Assembly: GCA_013139625.1 (NCBI GenBank)
Contig: WTAK01000349.1
Location: forward strand, 1-9,782
Length of the DNA stretch: 9,782 bases
From: Candidatus Delongbacteria bacterium
Lineage (GTDB): Bacteria > UBA4055
Direction of reading: 5' to 3'
Position 1 is the stretch's first letter. Each line of letters begins with the position of its first letter. Under the pieces are notes generated by a model. The model ran no database searches. It saw nothing but the letters and a program-made list of their open reading frames with translations, and was not told the origin of the DNA. The translations under genes were made by a program, and so were the position numbers. Of the stretch, positions 1-6,656 are shown one piece after another.

Positions 1-80
1 TCTATTTGTTCTTTTATGAAAATACCGAAAGAAAAATACTTTTCTGTAGGATATGCATTTGTTATATGTAGAATTTTCAT
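1..80 (-). CDS. Glycosyltransferase family 4, N-terminal fragment (runs off window)
   Basis: An ATG at 80-78 opens a frame that stays open to the window edge and gives 26 complete codons. The translation begins MKILHITNAYPTEKYF and continues with SFGIFIKEQI. This is the usual first beta strand and loop of GT4 (GT-B fold) glycosyltransferases: a KILHIT strand, a NAYP turn, then a GxFIKEQ helix start. The family transfers a sugar from a nucleotide donor to a lipid-linked or glycan acceptor at the cytoplasmic face of the membrane. The gene begins 19 bases after the stop of the AsnB-like gene, in the same direction, so it is probably the next gene of the operon. I see no strong Shine-Dalgarno in that gap. 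Donor, acceptor and length cannot be judged from the fragment. Confidence 0.75.
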   Translation of the reverse strand, partial: MKILHITNAYPTEKYFSFGIFIKEQI

Positions 81-99
81 TTTTTATATTAGCCCGCGA

Positions 100-1920
100 T
101 TATTCTGAAATTTTAATATTGTGCTGATTTAACCACTCTTCAAAAAATAATATTGACCAAAGTAAAGTTGTTGCATATCTACTAACTTTCTTCTTTTTCT
201 TTATCAGAATAAATATTTTTAATATCTTTTGTTTATTTAGATATTTGATCAATTGTCCATTAAATATCGTATCAGAAAAATATTTCGAATTATCTCCCTT
301 GTTCAACCAATCCAATATTGGAGGAGCAAAACCACTTTTTGCTCTGTAAATAAAATCATTATCCATGAACTTCTCAAGCAACTTCTTTAATGGCCACTTG
401 ACAACACCATCTCTATTCTTTGTCTTTACAGGTATTCTGGCTTGTATTTTCAGCATATTTTCCCAAGTAAATGGAAAAATGATCTTCAATCCTAAATTCT
501 CTGAAGGAGTATATCCTTTTGCAACCCACAACCTACTATTTGTATGAAAAAATTGTATCATATTCATTTTTTCGTAATAACTCGGAGAATCAGTATCTAT
601 CATTGGTTCTAAATATTTACCTAAATTATTGACAGCATTTTTATTATATTTTGATGAATTTTCCAAATATACCATTTCACCTGCTGACAACATAGTATGG
701 CTAGCATAAATGCTCTTTTCTTTCGCTCTACTTATTCCCATTAATTTCTTACAAAAACTATTATCACTCATCCAAAGATCAAAAGATTTGATGAATTTAT
801 TTATCATGTTTAAGATTGAAGAAGGATATTTATATAATTTTTTCCAAATCTTGATCTGATTTAATCCTCCATAACCAAAACCATCATCAGCTCCGTTACA
901 CTCTATTATTTTAGCTTCTTTACCATATTTATCATGTATTTTCCTTAGCAAGTAGTTTAATGCTATATTTGAGTAATCAACATGAGGATAAGTTGTATTT
1001 TTTGCTGTATCTTTTATGCAAGCTATTACATCTTTATCATTTATTGTGTGAACTTCTAATGGTATTTGAAGTTTTTTAGCAACTTGTTCTGCGTATTTCA
1101 ATTCAGGATCATTATCCCCAAACATACAGAAATGACCAATAATATTCTTATGATATTTTTTCAGATAGAAACCTGCAAGGCTGGAGTCAATACCCCCGGA
1201 AATAAAAATATGGATCTTTTCATCTGAATTAGAAATTGAATCAAAAATATTGAGTAAATTCTCTTCTGTTTCATTAAGCAAAGAATTCTCTTCTGTTTCA
1301 TTTATAACAGGATCTATATGATGAAGTTTAAAGAATGGATGATACCTCATTGAAAGATCTTCAATATTTAATTTTGCATAATGACCAACAGGAATACTTT
1401 TTATATCTTTATCAAATGTAGTATCTTCTGCAACTGCACCAAATTTCAAATACGATAAATATGCAGTATGATCTATTTTAAGTTTTTTCTTAACTTTGAA
1501 TAGTAAAGAAAAATCATTGGAAAAATATAGATCTCCATCAATGTTCAAATAGAAGATTCTTCCTGCGCCGGCTCTGTTAGATGATAGAAATATATCTTCA
1601 TTCTTAATGTCAAAGTACAACATACTAATATTTGAAATAATATCTTCTAATATTCTCTCTTTCTTTGATGATAATAGTTCAATAATTTTGTTATCATTCG
1701 CAGCAATAATTCTATTTTCCTGATTAATGAAAATATTATCATGAGAAATAAAGAGCTCATTTTCTGTCAATACTACTTTGATATTCTCTCTTTTGTAAAA
1801 CAAATGTGCTTTAATCGAAGAAAATTCAATTTCTTTATTTACCCATTCATTACCAGAGAACAAGTTTCTTGTTTTCTCTATATCTTTATTTTTTTTTGTT
1901 ACTATACCTAATATCTTCAT
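100..1920 (-). CDS. Asparagine-synthetase-like (AsnB family) amidotransferase/ligase lacking Cys2
   Basis: 606 residues with the two-domain plan of AsnB. Residues 1-190 resemble a class II glutamine amidotransferase (Ntn) domain; the segment at about 110-140 (LSSNRAGAGRIFYL, then LYFSND) matches the usual 'ARDxxGxxPLYY ... FASE' region. Residues 235-600 are the ATP-pyrophosphatase synthetase domain, with the PP-loop SGGIDS at 241-246, NGADDGFGYGG at 342-352 and KSGFAPPILDWL at 528-539. The family adenylates a carboxylate and transfers ammonia to it. Residue 2 is Lys rather than the catalytic Cys, and no nearby alternative start gives Met-Cys, so glutamine hydrolysis by this chain is doubtful. 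In glycan loci such proteins are often thought to amidate uronic acids; that role is inferred here. ATG at 1920-1918 with GGAG seven bases upstream. It lies 21 bases after the preceding GT4 gene. An in-frame 9-residue repeat sits at about 207-224. Confidence 0.85.
   Translation of the reverse strand: MKILGIVTKKNKDIEKTRNLFSGNEWVNKEIEFSSIKAHLFYKRENIKVVLTENELFISHDNIFINQENRIIAANDNKIIELLSSKKERILEDIISNISMLYFDIKNEDIFLSSNRAGAGRIFYLNIDGDLYFSNDFSLLFKVKKKLKIDHTAYLSYLKFGAVAEDTTFDKDIKSIPVGHYAKLNIEDLSMRYHPFFKLHHIDPVINETEENSLLNETEENLLNIFDSISNSDEKIHIFISGGIDSSLAGFYLKKYHKNIIGHFCMFGDNDPELKYAEQVAKKLQIPLEVHTINDKDVIACIKDTAKNTTYPHVDYSNIALNYLLRKIHDKYGKEAKIIECNGADDGFGYGGLNQIKIWKKLYKYPSSILNMINKFIKSFDLWMSDNSFCKKLMGISRAKEKSIYASHTMLSAGEMVYLENSSKYNKNAVNNLGKYLEPMIDTDSPSYYEKMNMIQFFHTNSRLWVAKGYTPSENLGLKIIFPFTWENMLKIQARIPVKTKNRDGVVKWPLKKLLEKFMDNDFIYRAKSGFAPPILDWLNKGDNSKYFSDTIFNGQLIKYLNKQKILKIFILIKKKKKVSRYATTLLWSILFFEEWLNQHNIKISE
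1257..1302. repeat. 19-bp direct repeat, 27-bp period, inside the AsnB-like gene
   Basis: The same 19 bases occur at 1257-1275 and 1284-1302. The 27-base offset keeps the reading frame, so the protein reads NETEEN-SLL-NETEEN-LLN (about residues 207-224) in the linker between the N-terminal and synthetase domains. It looks like a recent in-frame duplication or slippage product. Its acidic, Asn/Glu-rich character suits a flexible linker. Confidence 0.8.
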
Positions 1921-1941
1921 TTTTATTCTCCTATCATATTC

Positions 1942-3030
1942 TTAATGTTGCAGAATTCTCTTATATAAGTTTACAGTTTTTATTACCATTTTATCAATAG
2001 TAAAGTTTTTTTCTATTATATCCTTTGATTCATTCCCAAAAGACTTCAATTTATCAGGATCTCTTAGTAATTCTATTATTCTTTTTCCCATCCCTGTGTG
2101 GTCACCTTGCTTTAGAATATAGCCTGAGTTGCCATTAGAAATTATTTCTTTAATCCCACCGCCACCACTCGCAACTACAGGTTTTCCTAGAGCCATATAC
2201 TCCATTATTGAATTAGATATCCCCTCGGTATAAGTTGCAAGGATTCCAATATCACAAACATTCATTACGTCTTCAATATTTTTTGTTTTTTCTATAAAAA
2301 TTATCTTTTTCTCATTGGGATCATTTACCATTGACCTATATGGATCTTTTTCACCTGCTCCAACACATAGAAAAGTGACATTAGGGAATTTACTTAAAAC
2401 AAAATTAGCTGCTTTAATATACGTTTTATAATCCTTAAAAATCGAAAAAGCTGCCACCATACAAACAACATACTTTGTCTCAATATTTAAAAAACTTCTT
2501 ACTTCTTCATGTGAACGAAGATTAGTCAACCTTTTAAAATCAAAACCATTATGAATAAATTCACTTTTTTTTGTGGGTGCTTTAAAAGCTTTTAGACCTG
2601 CTTTAGAATTTCCCAGGATAATATCTGAAAATAGATAAGAAAATCTTGAAAATATCCAATTTTTAGAAAATACTTTTATTTCTCTTGGAGCTGAAGTAAT
2701 CATGCCATTTACAAATTTGAATTTATTAAATAATTTAAAAATGCTTATATATACAGATACATTACCTGCCCAAGAGTGGATAATATCTGGATTGATTTCT
2801 CTTATCTTTCTTTGTATTTCAAATAATAGCTTAATAAAGCCTAATTGATCTTTTTCGACTATTGTACTTTTTATACCAAGGTCACCAACTGATTTGAAGT
2901 CGTTCTTTTTAGACAAAATCAATAAATGATTTTCAATAGATTCATCTCCAGCCGTATTCTTAAGCAATTCTACAAGCCGTCTCTCTTTTCCACCTGTTGA
3001 CAGTGTATCTATGATGTGTAATATTCTAAT
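1942..3030 (-). CDS. Glycosyltransferase family 4, apparent ATT start
   Basis: A GT4, GT-B-fold glycosyltransferase acting in the cytoplasm on a membrane-linked glycan. Read from an ATT at 3030-3028 it has 362 residues and the expected N-terminus: RILHIIDTLSTGGKERRLVE, with the glycine pair (residues 13-14) of the acceptor-side loop. The C-terminal domain has the retaining-GT4 EX7E motif (E269 to E277 in EGISNSIMEYMALGKPVVA), then a GGGGIKE stretch at 289-295. The first TTG (2967) would delete strand 1 and the GG loop and give only 341 residues. No ATG, GTG or TTG lies in frame between the upstream stop (3069-3067) and 2967. ATT has a good Shine-Dalgarno, AGAGG at 3043-3039, eight bases upstream, overlapping the TAG stop of the SGNH gene. 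Sugar specificity is unknown. An ATG-to-ATT change or a base error is possible. Confidence 0.85.
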   Translation of the reverse strand: MRILHIIDTLSTGGKERRLVELLKNTAGDESIENHLLILSKKNDFKSVGDLGIKSTIVEKDQLGFIKLLFEIQRKIREINPDIIHSWAGNVSVYISIFKLFNKFKFVNGMITSAPREIKVFSKNWIFSRFSYLFSDIILGNSKAGLKAFKAPTKKSEFIHNGFDFKRLTNLRSHEEVRSFLNIETKYVVCMVAAFSIFKDYKTYIKAANFVLSKFPNVTFLCVGAGEKDPYRSMVNDPNEKKIIFIEKTKNIEDVMNVCDIGILATYTEGISNSIMEYMALGKPVVASGGGGIKEIISNGNSGYILKQGDHTGMGKRIIELLRDPDKLKSFGNESKDIIEKNFTIDKMVIKTVNLYKRILQH

Positions 3031-3038
3031 GAAAAAGA

Positions 3039-3043
3039 CCTCT
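3039..3043 (-). promoter_or_regulatory. Ribosome binding site supporting the ATT start of the GT4 gene
   Basis: AGAGG on the minus strand, eight bases before ATT (3030-3028). It overlaps the TAG stop of the upstream SGNH gene (3044-3042), so translation of the two genes is likely coupled. It supports initiation at ATT rather than at the TTG 63 bases further on. Confidence 0.6.
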
Positions 3044-3890
3044 ACAAATTTAATCTTTTCTTTAATTCATCCGCAAACTTCTTACCACCTAAATCATTTA
3101 AATGATCCTGATTAGCAAAGTATTCATCATTATTAATATAAATCTTCGTGAAATCATAAGTCTTAATACCTAATTCCGCAAAATACTCATCCGCTCCAAA
3201 ATTCCTACCATTTACCTCTGTCAAATAATCCTTAGATAATGGATATTTTATCGCAATTATTTTAATGTTTTGCAATTTGCACAAATTCACAATTTCTTTA
3301 ATGCAAGATTTAAGCCTTTCTGATGAGTTTGTACCTTTAAATTGTAGTTTTGCTCGTGCTTTAGATGCTTTCTTTTTGTTTTCAAATGAATCCCAATCCA
3401 GACTTCTAACTTTTGGTTTCTTAAACATTGATCTAAAAAATCCTTCAACTATACCTGTAGTTTTAGTATTAAATATCGGCAGATATCTTTTCAAATACTT
3501 CTCTTTCATTAATGAGTAGTTATTCTCTAGCAGAAAATCATTATCATTATAATCAATAAATTTTACTGATCTATCTATATTATTAGAATTCTCTCTATAT
3601 ATTGATAAAGTATGATCATCTGCAGTAATAATTATTTTATTCATATTAGTGTACTTGATTAAATAAACAATTTTTCTATAGATATCAAAGTAAGAATCAC
3701 TACCAATAGCAAAATTATATATACCTGATTCTCTTAAATTCTGCTTTAGGGGTAAACCATGCGAATCTGCTAGAATAAATATCTCATCTTGATCATTTAT
3801 AGGTATATTATTATATGGCTTATTATAATACTTCTCAACAATTAGAATGAGTGCAACATTAATTAGGATTAAACCCAGCGTAAAAAACAA
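3042..3890 (-). CDS. Membrane-anchored SGNH-type hydrolase/acyltransferase (AlgJ/AlgX-like partner of the MBOAT); start disrupted
   Basis: 282 residues from a TTG at 3890-3888. One N-terminal membrane segment (about residues 1-18), then a predicted extracytoplasmic domain with SGNH blocks: ILADSHGLP at 39-47 (candidate nucleophile S43), NFAIGSDS at 59-66, ITADDH at 88-93 and NQDHLNDLGGKKFA at 260-273. Such proteins, coded next to AlgI/PatA-type MBOATs, move acetyl groups onto exported glycans. The last block usually reads DxDHLN; here the first Asp is Asn260, with H263 kept. The TTG has no convincing Shine-Dalgarno. An ATG at 3913-3911, two bases after the MBOAT stop, is one base out of frame. 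One more T in the T7 run at 3907-3901 would join them and give MKFFLYKILFFTLGL, a typical signal anchor. I read this as a homopolymer indel, a sequencing error or a slippage switch. Fold class is fairly sure; exact acyl chemistry is not. Confidence 0.75.
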   Translation of the reverse strand: MFFTLGLILINVALILIVEKYYNKPYNNIPINDQDEIFILADSHGLPLKQNLRESGIYNFAIGSDSYFDIYRKIVYLIKYTNMNKIIITADDHTLSIYRENSNNIDRSVKFIDYNDNDFLLENNYSLMKEKYLKRYLPIFNTKTTGIVEGFFRSMFKKPKVRSLDWDSFENKKKASKARAKLQFKGTNSSERLKSCIKEIVNLCKLQNIKIIAIKYPLSKDYLTEVNGRNFGADEYFAELGIKTYDFTKIYINNDEYFANQDHLNDLGGKKFADELKKRLNL

Positions 3891-3900
3891 TATCTTATAT

Positions 3901-3907
3901 AAAAAAA
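3901..3907 (-). repeat. T7 homopolymer at the 5' end of the SGNH gene; apparent frameshift site
   Basis: On the minus strand the order is ATG AAA, seven T, then ATATAAG. With seven T the ATG frame stops after 14 codons. With eight T it runs straight into the 282-residue SGNH frame and adds nine residues that complete a signal-anchor sequence. Confidence 0.6.
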
Positions 3908-3915
3908 TTTCATAA

Positions 3916-5364
3916 TTAAAACTGAAAATATATGAATTCTATATTATCAGAATTATTCCCCCAAATGTAAATTATTATTATTATTGAATAATAGAACATC
4001 CATTTTGGAATTCTATATTTGTAGATTTTCATATTCGCAATAGCAAATTCTTTATTTCTACCAAACCACTCTATCATTACAAAAAGTAAAATCAGAATAA
4101 GAGTTATTAACGCTTTTTTTGGTAAATCAGGAATTTCAATAACTGATTTTGTAAATATACCTTTGATATACCCAAGAGCATGATTTAGACTCGTTGCTCT
4201 AAAAAATATCCAAGCAAAAGTTGTTAAAGAAAAAGTAATCATAATACTAATAAACTCTCTCACTGAAGGAAATAAACTATTTTCCGCAACAGTACCAATA
4301 TTCTTTCTATTCCTGTTCATTAATAGCAATGGAAGGAAATAAATTGCATTCAAAGCTCCCCAAGCAATAAAAGTCCAATTCGCACCGTGCCAAAATCCAC
4401 TTACAATAAATATTATGAAAGTATTCCTTACTTTCCTTGCTGTAGAACCTTTACTTCCACCTAGAGGGATGTATAGATAATCCCTAAACCAAGTTGAAAG
4501 AGAAATATGCCATCTTCTCCAAAATTCTGCGATATCCCTAGAAAAATATGGATAAGCAAAATTCTTCATCAGATCAAATCCAAATAATCTTGACGTACCT
4601 ATTGCTATATCAGAGTAACCAGAAAAATCACCATATATTTGAAACGCAAAAAAGATTGCTCCGAGAATCAGAGCACTGCCAGGATATTCGGAGGAATTAT
4701 TAAATATCATATTTGAGAATTTAGCACAGTTATCAGCAATTACTATTTTCTTGAAAAGCCCCCATAATATTTGACGTAGTCCCAACACTGCATTATGGTA
4801 CTTAAAATACCGTTTTTTATAGAATTGTGGAAGCAGATGTGTTGCTCTTTCAATTGGTCCTGCAACCAACTGTGGGAAAAAACTTACAAATGCAGAAAAA
4901 GCAATAAAATCATGAGTTGGTTCAAGTTTTTTTCTATATACATCAATTGAATAGCTTAAGGTTTGGAAAGTATAGAAACTTATTCCAACCGGTAGAATAA
5001 TATTTAAAGAATTGGCAGCTATATCCTTTCCAAAAAATGAAAAAGCTGTTGTAAAGTTATCTATAAAAAAATTATAGTATTTAAAGAACCCTAAGAATCC
5101 AATATTAACTCCAATACTTATCCAAAGAAGAATAAGCCTTTTTGTATGATCTTCTTCCTTCTTTAATTTTATTCCAACAACATAATCAATAATTGTACTG
5201 AACAATATAAGGGAAAGAAATCTCCAATCCCACCATCCGTAAAAGACATAACTGGCAACAACTATTAGTATATTTTGCCATTTAATACTTTTACTAAACA
5301 CAAACCAATAAAGAAAAAATACAATTGGAAGAAAAATTGCAAAATCTATTGAATTAAAAAACAT
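3916..5364 (-). CDS. MBOAT-family membrane O-acyltransferase (AlgI/DltB/PatA type)
   Basis: 482 residues, a normal length for the AlgI branch of the MBOAT superfamily, with many hydrophobic membrane segments along its length. Family hallmarks: YVFYGWWDWRF at 39-49, ILPVGISFYTFQTLSY at 123-138, FFPQLVAGPIER at 162-173, GDFSGYSDIAIG at 245-256, FWRRWHISLSTWFRDYLYIP at 281-300 (with H286) and FWHGANWTFIAWG at 324-336, where H326 matches the catalytic His of AlgI. It also has the family's typical FIYFQF end. These proteins carry an acyl, usually acetyl, group from a cytoplasmic donor across the inner membrane to a periplasmic SGNH-type acceptor or transferase. The ATG at 5364-5362 lies three bases after the GT4 stop, and its Shine-Dalgarno (AAGG) overlaps that gene's end. 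An (ATT)5 run at 3971-3985 codes for consecutive isoleucines. I give no symbol because AlgI, PatA, DltB and WecH-like roles cannot be told apart here. Confidence 0.95.
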   Translation of the reverse strand: MFFNSIDFAIFLPIVFFLYWFVFSKSIKWQNILIVVASYVFYGWWDWRFLSLILFSTIIDYVVGIKLKKEEDHTKRLILLWISIGVNIGFLGFFKYYNFFIDNFTTAFSFFGKDIAANSLNIILPVGISFYTFQTLSYSIDVYRKKLEPTHDFIAFSAFVSFFPQLVAGPIERATHLLPQFYKKRYFKYHNAVLGLRQILWGLFKKIVIADNCAKFSNMIFNNSSEYPGSALILGAIFFAFQIYGDFSGYSDIAIGTSRLFGFDLMKNFAYPYFSRDIAEFWRRWHISLSTWFRDYLYIPLGGSKGSTARKVRNTFIIFIVSGFWHGANWTFIAWGALNAIYFLPLLLMNRNRKNIGTVAENSLFPSVREFISIMITFSLTTFAWIFFRATSLNHALGYIKGIFTKSVIEIPDLPKKALITLILILLFVMIEWFGRNKEFAIANMKIYKYRIPKWMFYYSIIIIIYIWGNNSDNIEFIYFQF

Positions 5365-5367
5365 TTT

Positions 5368-6573
5368 TTACCTTAGTTTTTGTTCTTGTTTTAAATAATA
5401 CTTCTTATTTCCAACAAGCTTTATTACTTTCTTAGCAATCTCTGCATAATTGAAACATTCTTGAGCTGTAACCTTACCCTGTTTTCCGATTTTATCTGCT
5501 TTTTTACTGTCAAGAAGAAGTTCTCTTAGTTTATTAGTAAATGATTCTACACTATCCGGTTCGGCAATATATGCATTTTCTCCATCTTTAAGATACAAGG
5601 GTATCTCCCCGGTTCTTGTTACAATAATTGGATTTCCTGTAGCCATGTATTCTCCTAGTTTTGTAGGAAAGCAAGTATCCGCTTGATCACTCGAAGGTTT
5701 TGCTAAAACTAAACCAACTGCTGAATTCAAATAATTCACCATTTCTTCTCGTGATATAAATCCTTTAAAATCCATTTTATCTTTCAAATCATACTTGGAT
5801 ATCAGTTCTTCTATTTTATCACTATCTGTAGAAAGCTCCATACTACCAGTAAGGATCATTCTTACTTCTGGAAATTCCTTGGTTATTTGAGCAAAAGATT
5901 CAATTATTGTCAATATCCCATCTTTTTTTTGAAGTAAAGGACCTGTGTAAACTAGATTTCTAGTTCGCTTAACATTTTTCTTATATATCTCATCCACATC
6001 AACAATCACCGGAATTAATACAACCGGACAGCTTTTAGATACGATCTTTTTATAATGCTTTTGTAAAACTTTGGAAATTGTAAGAAATCCATACAGATTT
6101 TTATATAGAAATAATTCCAACAATTTATTTCGAAATTTAAAAATACCATTTTTTCTTCTTCCTTGAAAAGGTAGTTCTGTTCTTTCAGCAATATATTTAA
6201 CTTTACCTAAGAAAAATATTATCTTAAAAAGCATTATTTGGTAAGCTGAATTACAACTTATTAATACACCTGCATCATAATTTCCTTTAACTACTTTGAT
6301 CGCAGCTTTTATTGGTCCAAAGAAATCATCAATTCGTCTTTGAATAAACGATAAACTTCTTATTGTTTTACCAGGTGTATATTCAAAAGGAACACCATTG
6401 ATCTCACCGCTGATATTATCATTAACTACTTTACCAACTCTTTCTGTAGGCATTGTTAAAAAGATTTTAACATCGACACCGTTATCTTTTAATCCTTTAG
6501 CATGATAGTAAACTCTATTCGTAGTTGCTAACCCTTCAGGAAAAGGTGCTTGTGTAATAACTGCTATTTTCAA
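5368..6573 (-). CDS. Glycosyltransferase family 4, TTG start
   Basis: 401 residues, a full-length GT-B-fold GT4 enzyme. It opens with the strand and loop MKIAVITQAPFPEGLATTNR, the acceptor-side region. The C-terminal nucleotide-sugar domain has LVYTGPLLQKKDG at 207-219, GFISREEMVNYL at 271-282 and FPTKLGEYMATGNPIIVTRT at 302-321 (donor-binding E308). It transfers a sugar from a nucleotide donor in the cytoplasm; donor and acceptor are unknown. The start is TTG at 6573-6571, with TGGAG five bases upstream. The nearest ATG (6589-6587) is out of frame. The gene begins 36 bases downstream of a strong hairpin terminator, so it needs read-through or a promoter inside or just after that hairpin. It ends three bases before the MBOAT gene, with which it is surely co-transcribed. 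Confidence 0.92.
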   Translation of the reverse strand: MKIAVITQAPFPEGLATTNRVYYHAKGLKDNGVDVKIFLTMPTERVGKVVNDNISGEINGVPFEYTPGKTIRSLSFIQRRIDDFFGPIKAAIKVVKGNYDAGVLISCNSAYQIMLFKIIFFLGKVKYIAERTELPFQGRRKNGIFKFRNKLLELFLYKNLYGFLTISKVLQKHYKKIVSKSCPVVLIPVIVDVDEIYKKNVKRTRNLVYTGPLLQKKDGILTIIESFAQITKEFPEVRMILTGSMELSTDSDKIEELISKYDLKDKMDFKGFISREEMVNYLNSAVGLVLAKPSSDQADTCFPTKLGEYMATGNPIIVTRTGEIPLYLKDGENAYIAEPDSVESFTNKLRELLLDSKKADKIGKQGKVTAQECFNYAEIAKKVIKLVGNKKYYLKQEQKLR

Positions 6574-6609
6574 AATTTCTCCAGAACATTGATAATTTAA
6601 TAATCTATA

Positions 6610-6646
6610 AATAAATAAGAGCTTTATTCAAAAGCTCTTATTTATT
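6610..6646 (-). terminator. Hairpin terminator after the epimerase gene
   Basis: A perfect 16-bp inverted repeat (6610-6625 with 6631-6646) around a 5-base loop, beginning about 10 bases after the epimerase stop. The inner stem is AAGAGCTTT/AAAGCTCTT. The outer stem is A-rich on one side and T-rich on the other, so the minus-strand transcript ends the stem with CTTATTTATTTATAG. The U-rich tract is mostly inside the stem rather than a separate tail. It could also terminate transcripts from the plus strand. Confidence 0.75.
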
Positions 6647-6656
6647 AAAACCAGTA

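Noticed and set aside
2965..2967. TTG as the start of the GT4 gene at 1942-3030
   Set aside because: It would remove the first beta strand and the GG loop present in frame upstream, and the ATT has a better-placed ribosome site.
3265..3519. Plus-strand open frame of 84 residues opposite the SGNH gene
   Set aside because: Antisense shadow; no recognisable domain and no Shine-Dalgarno, while the minus-strand gene explains the region.
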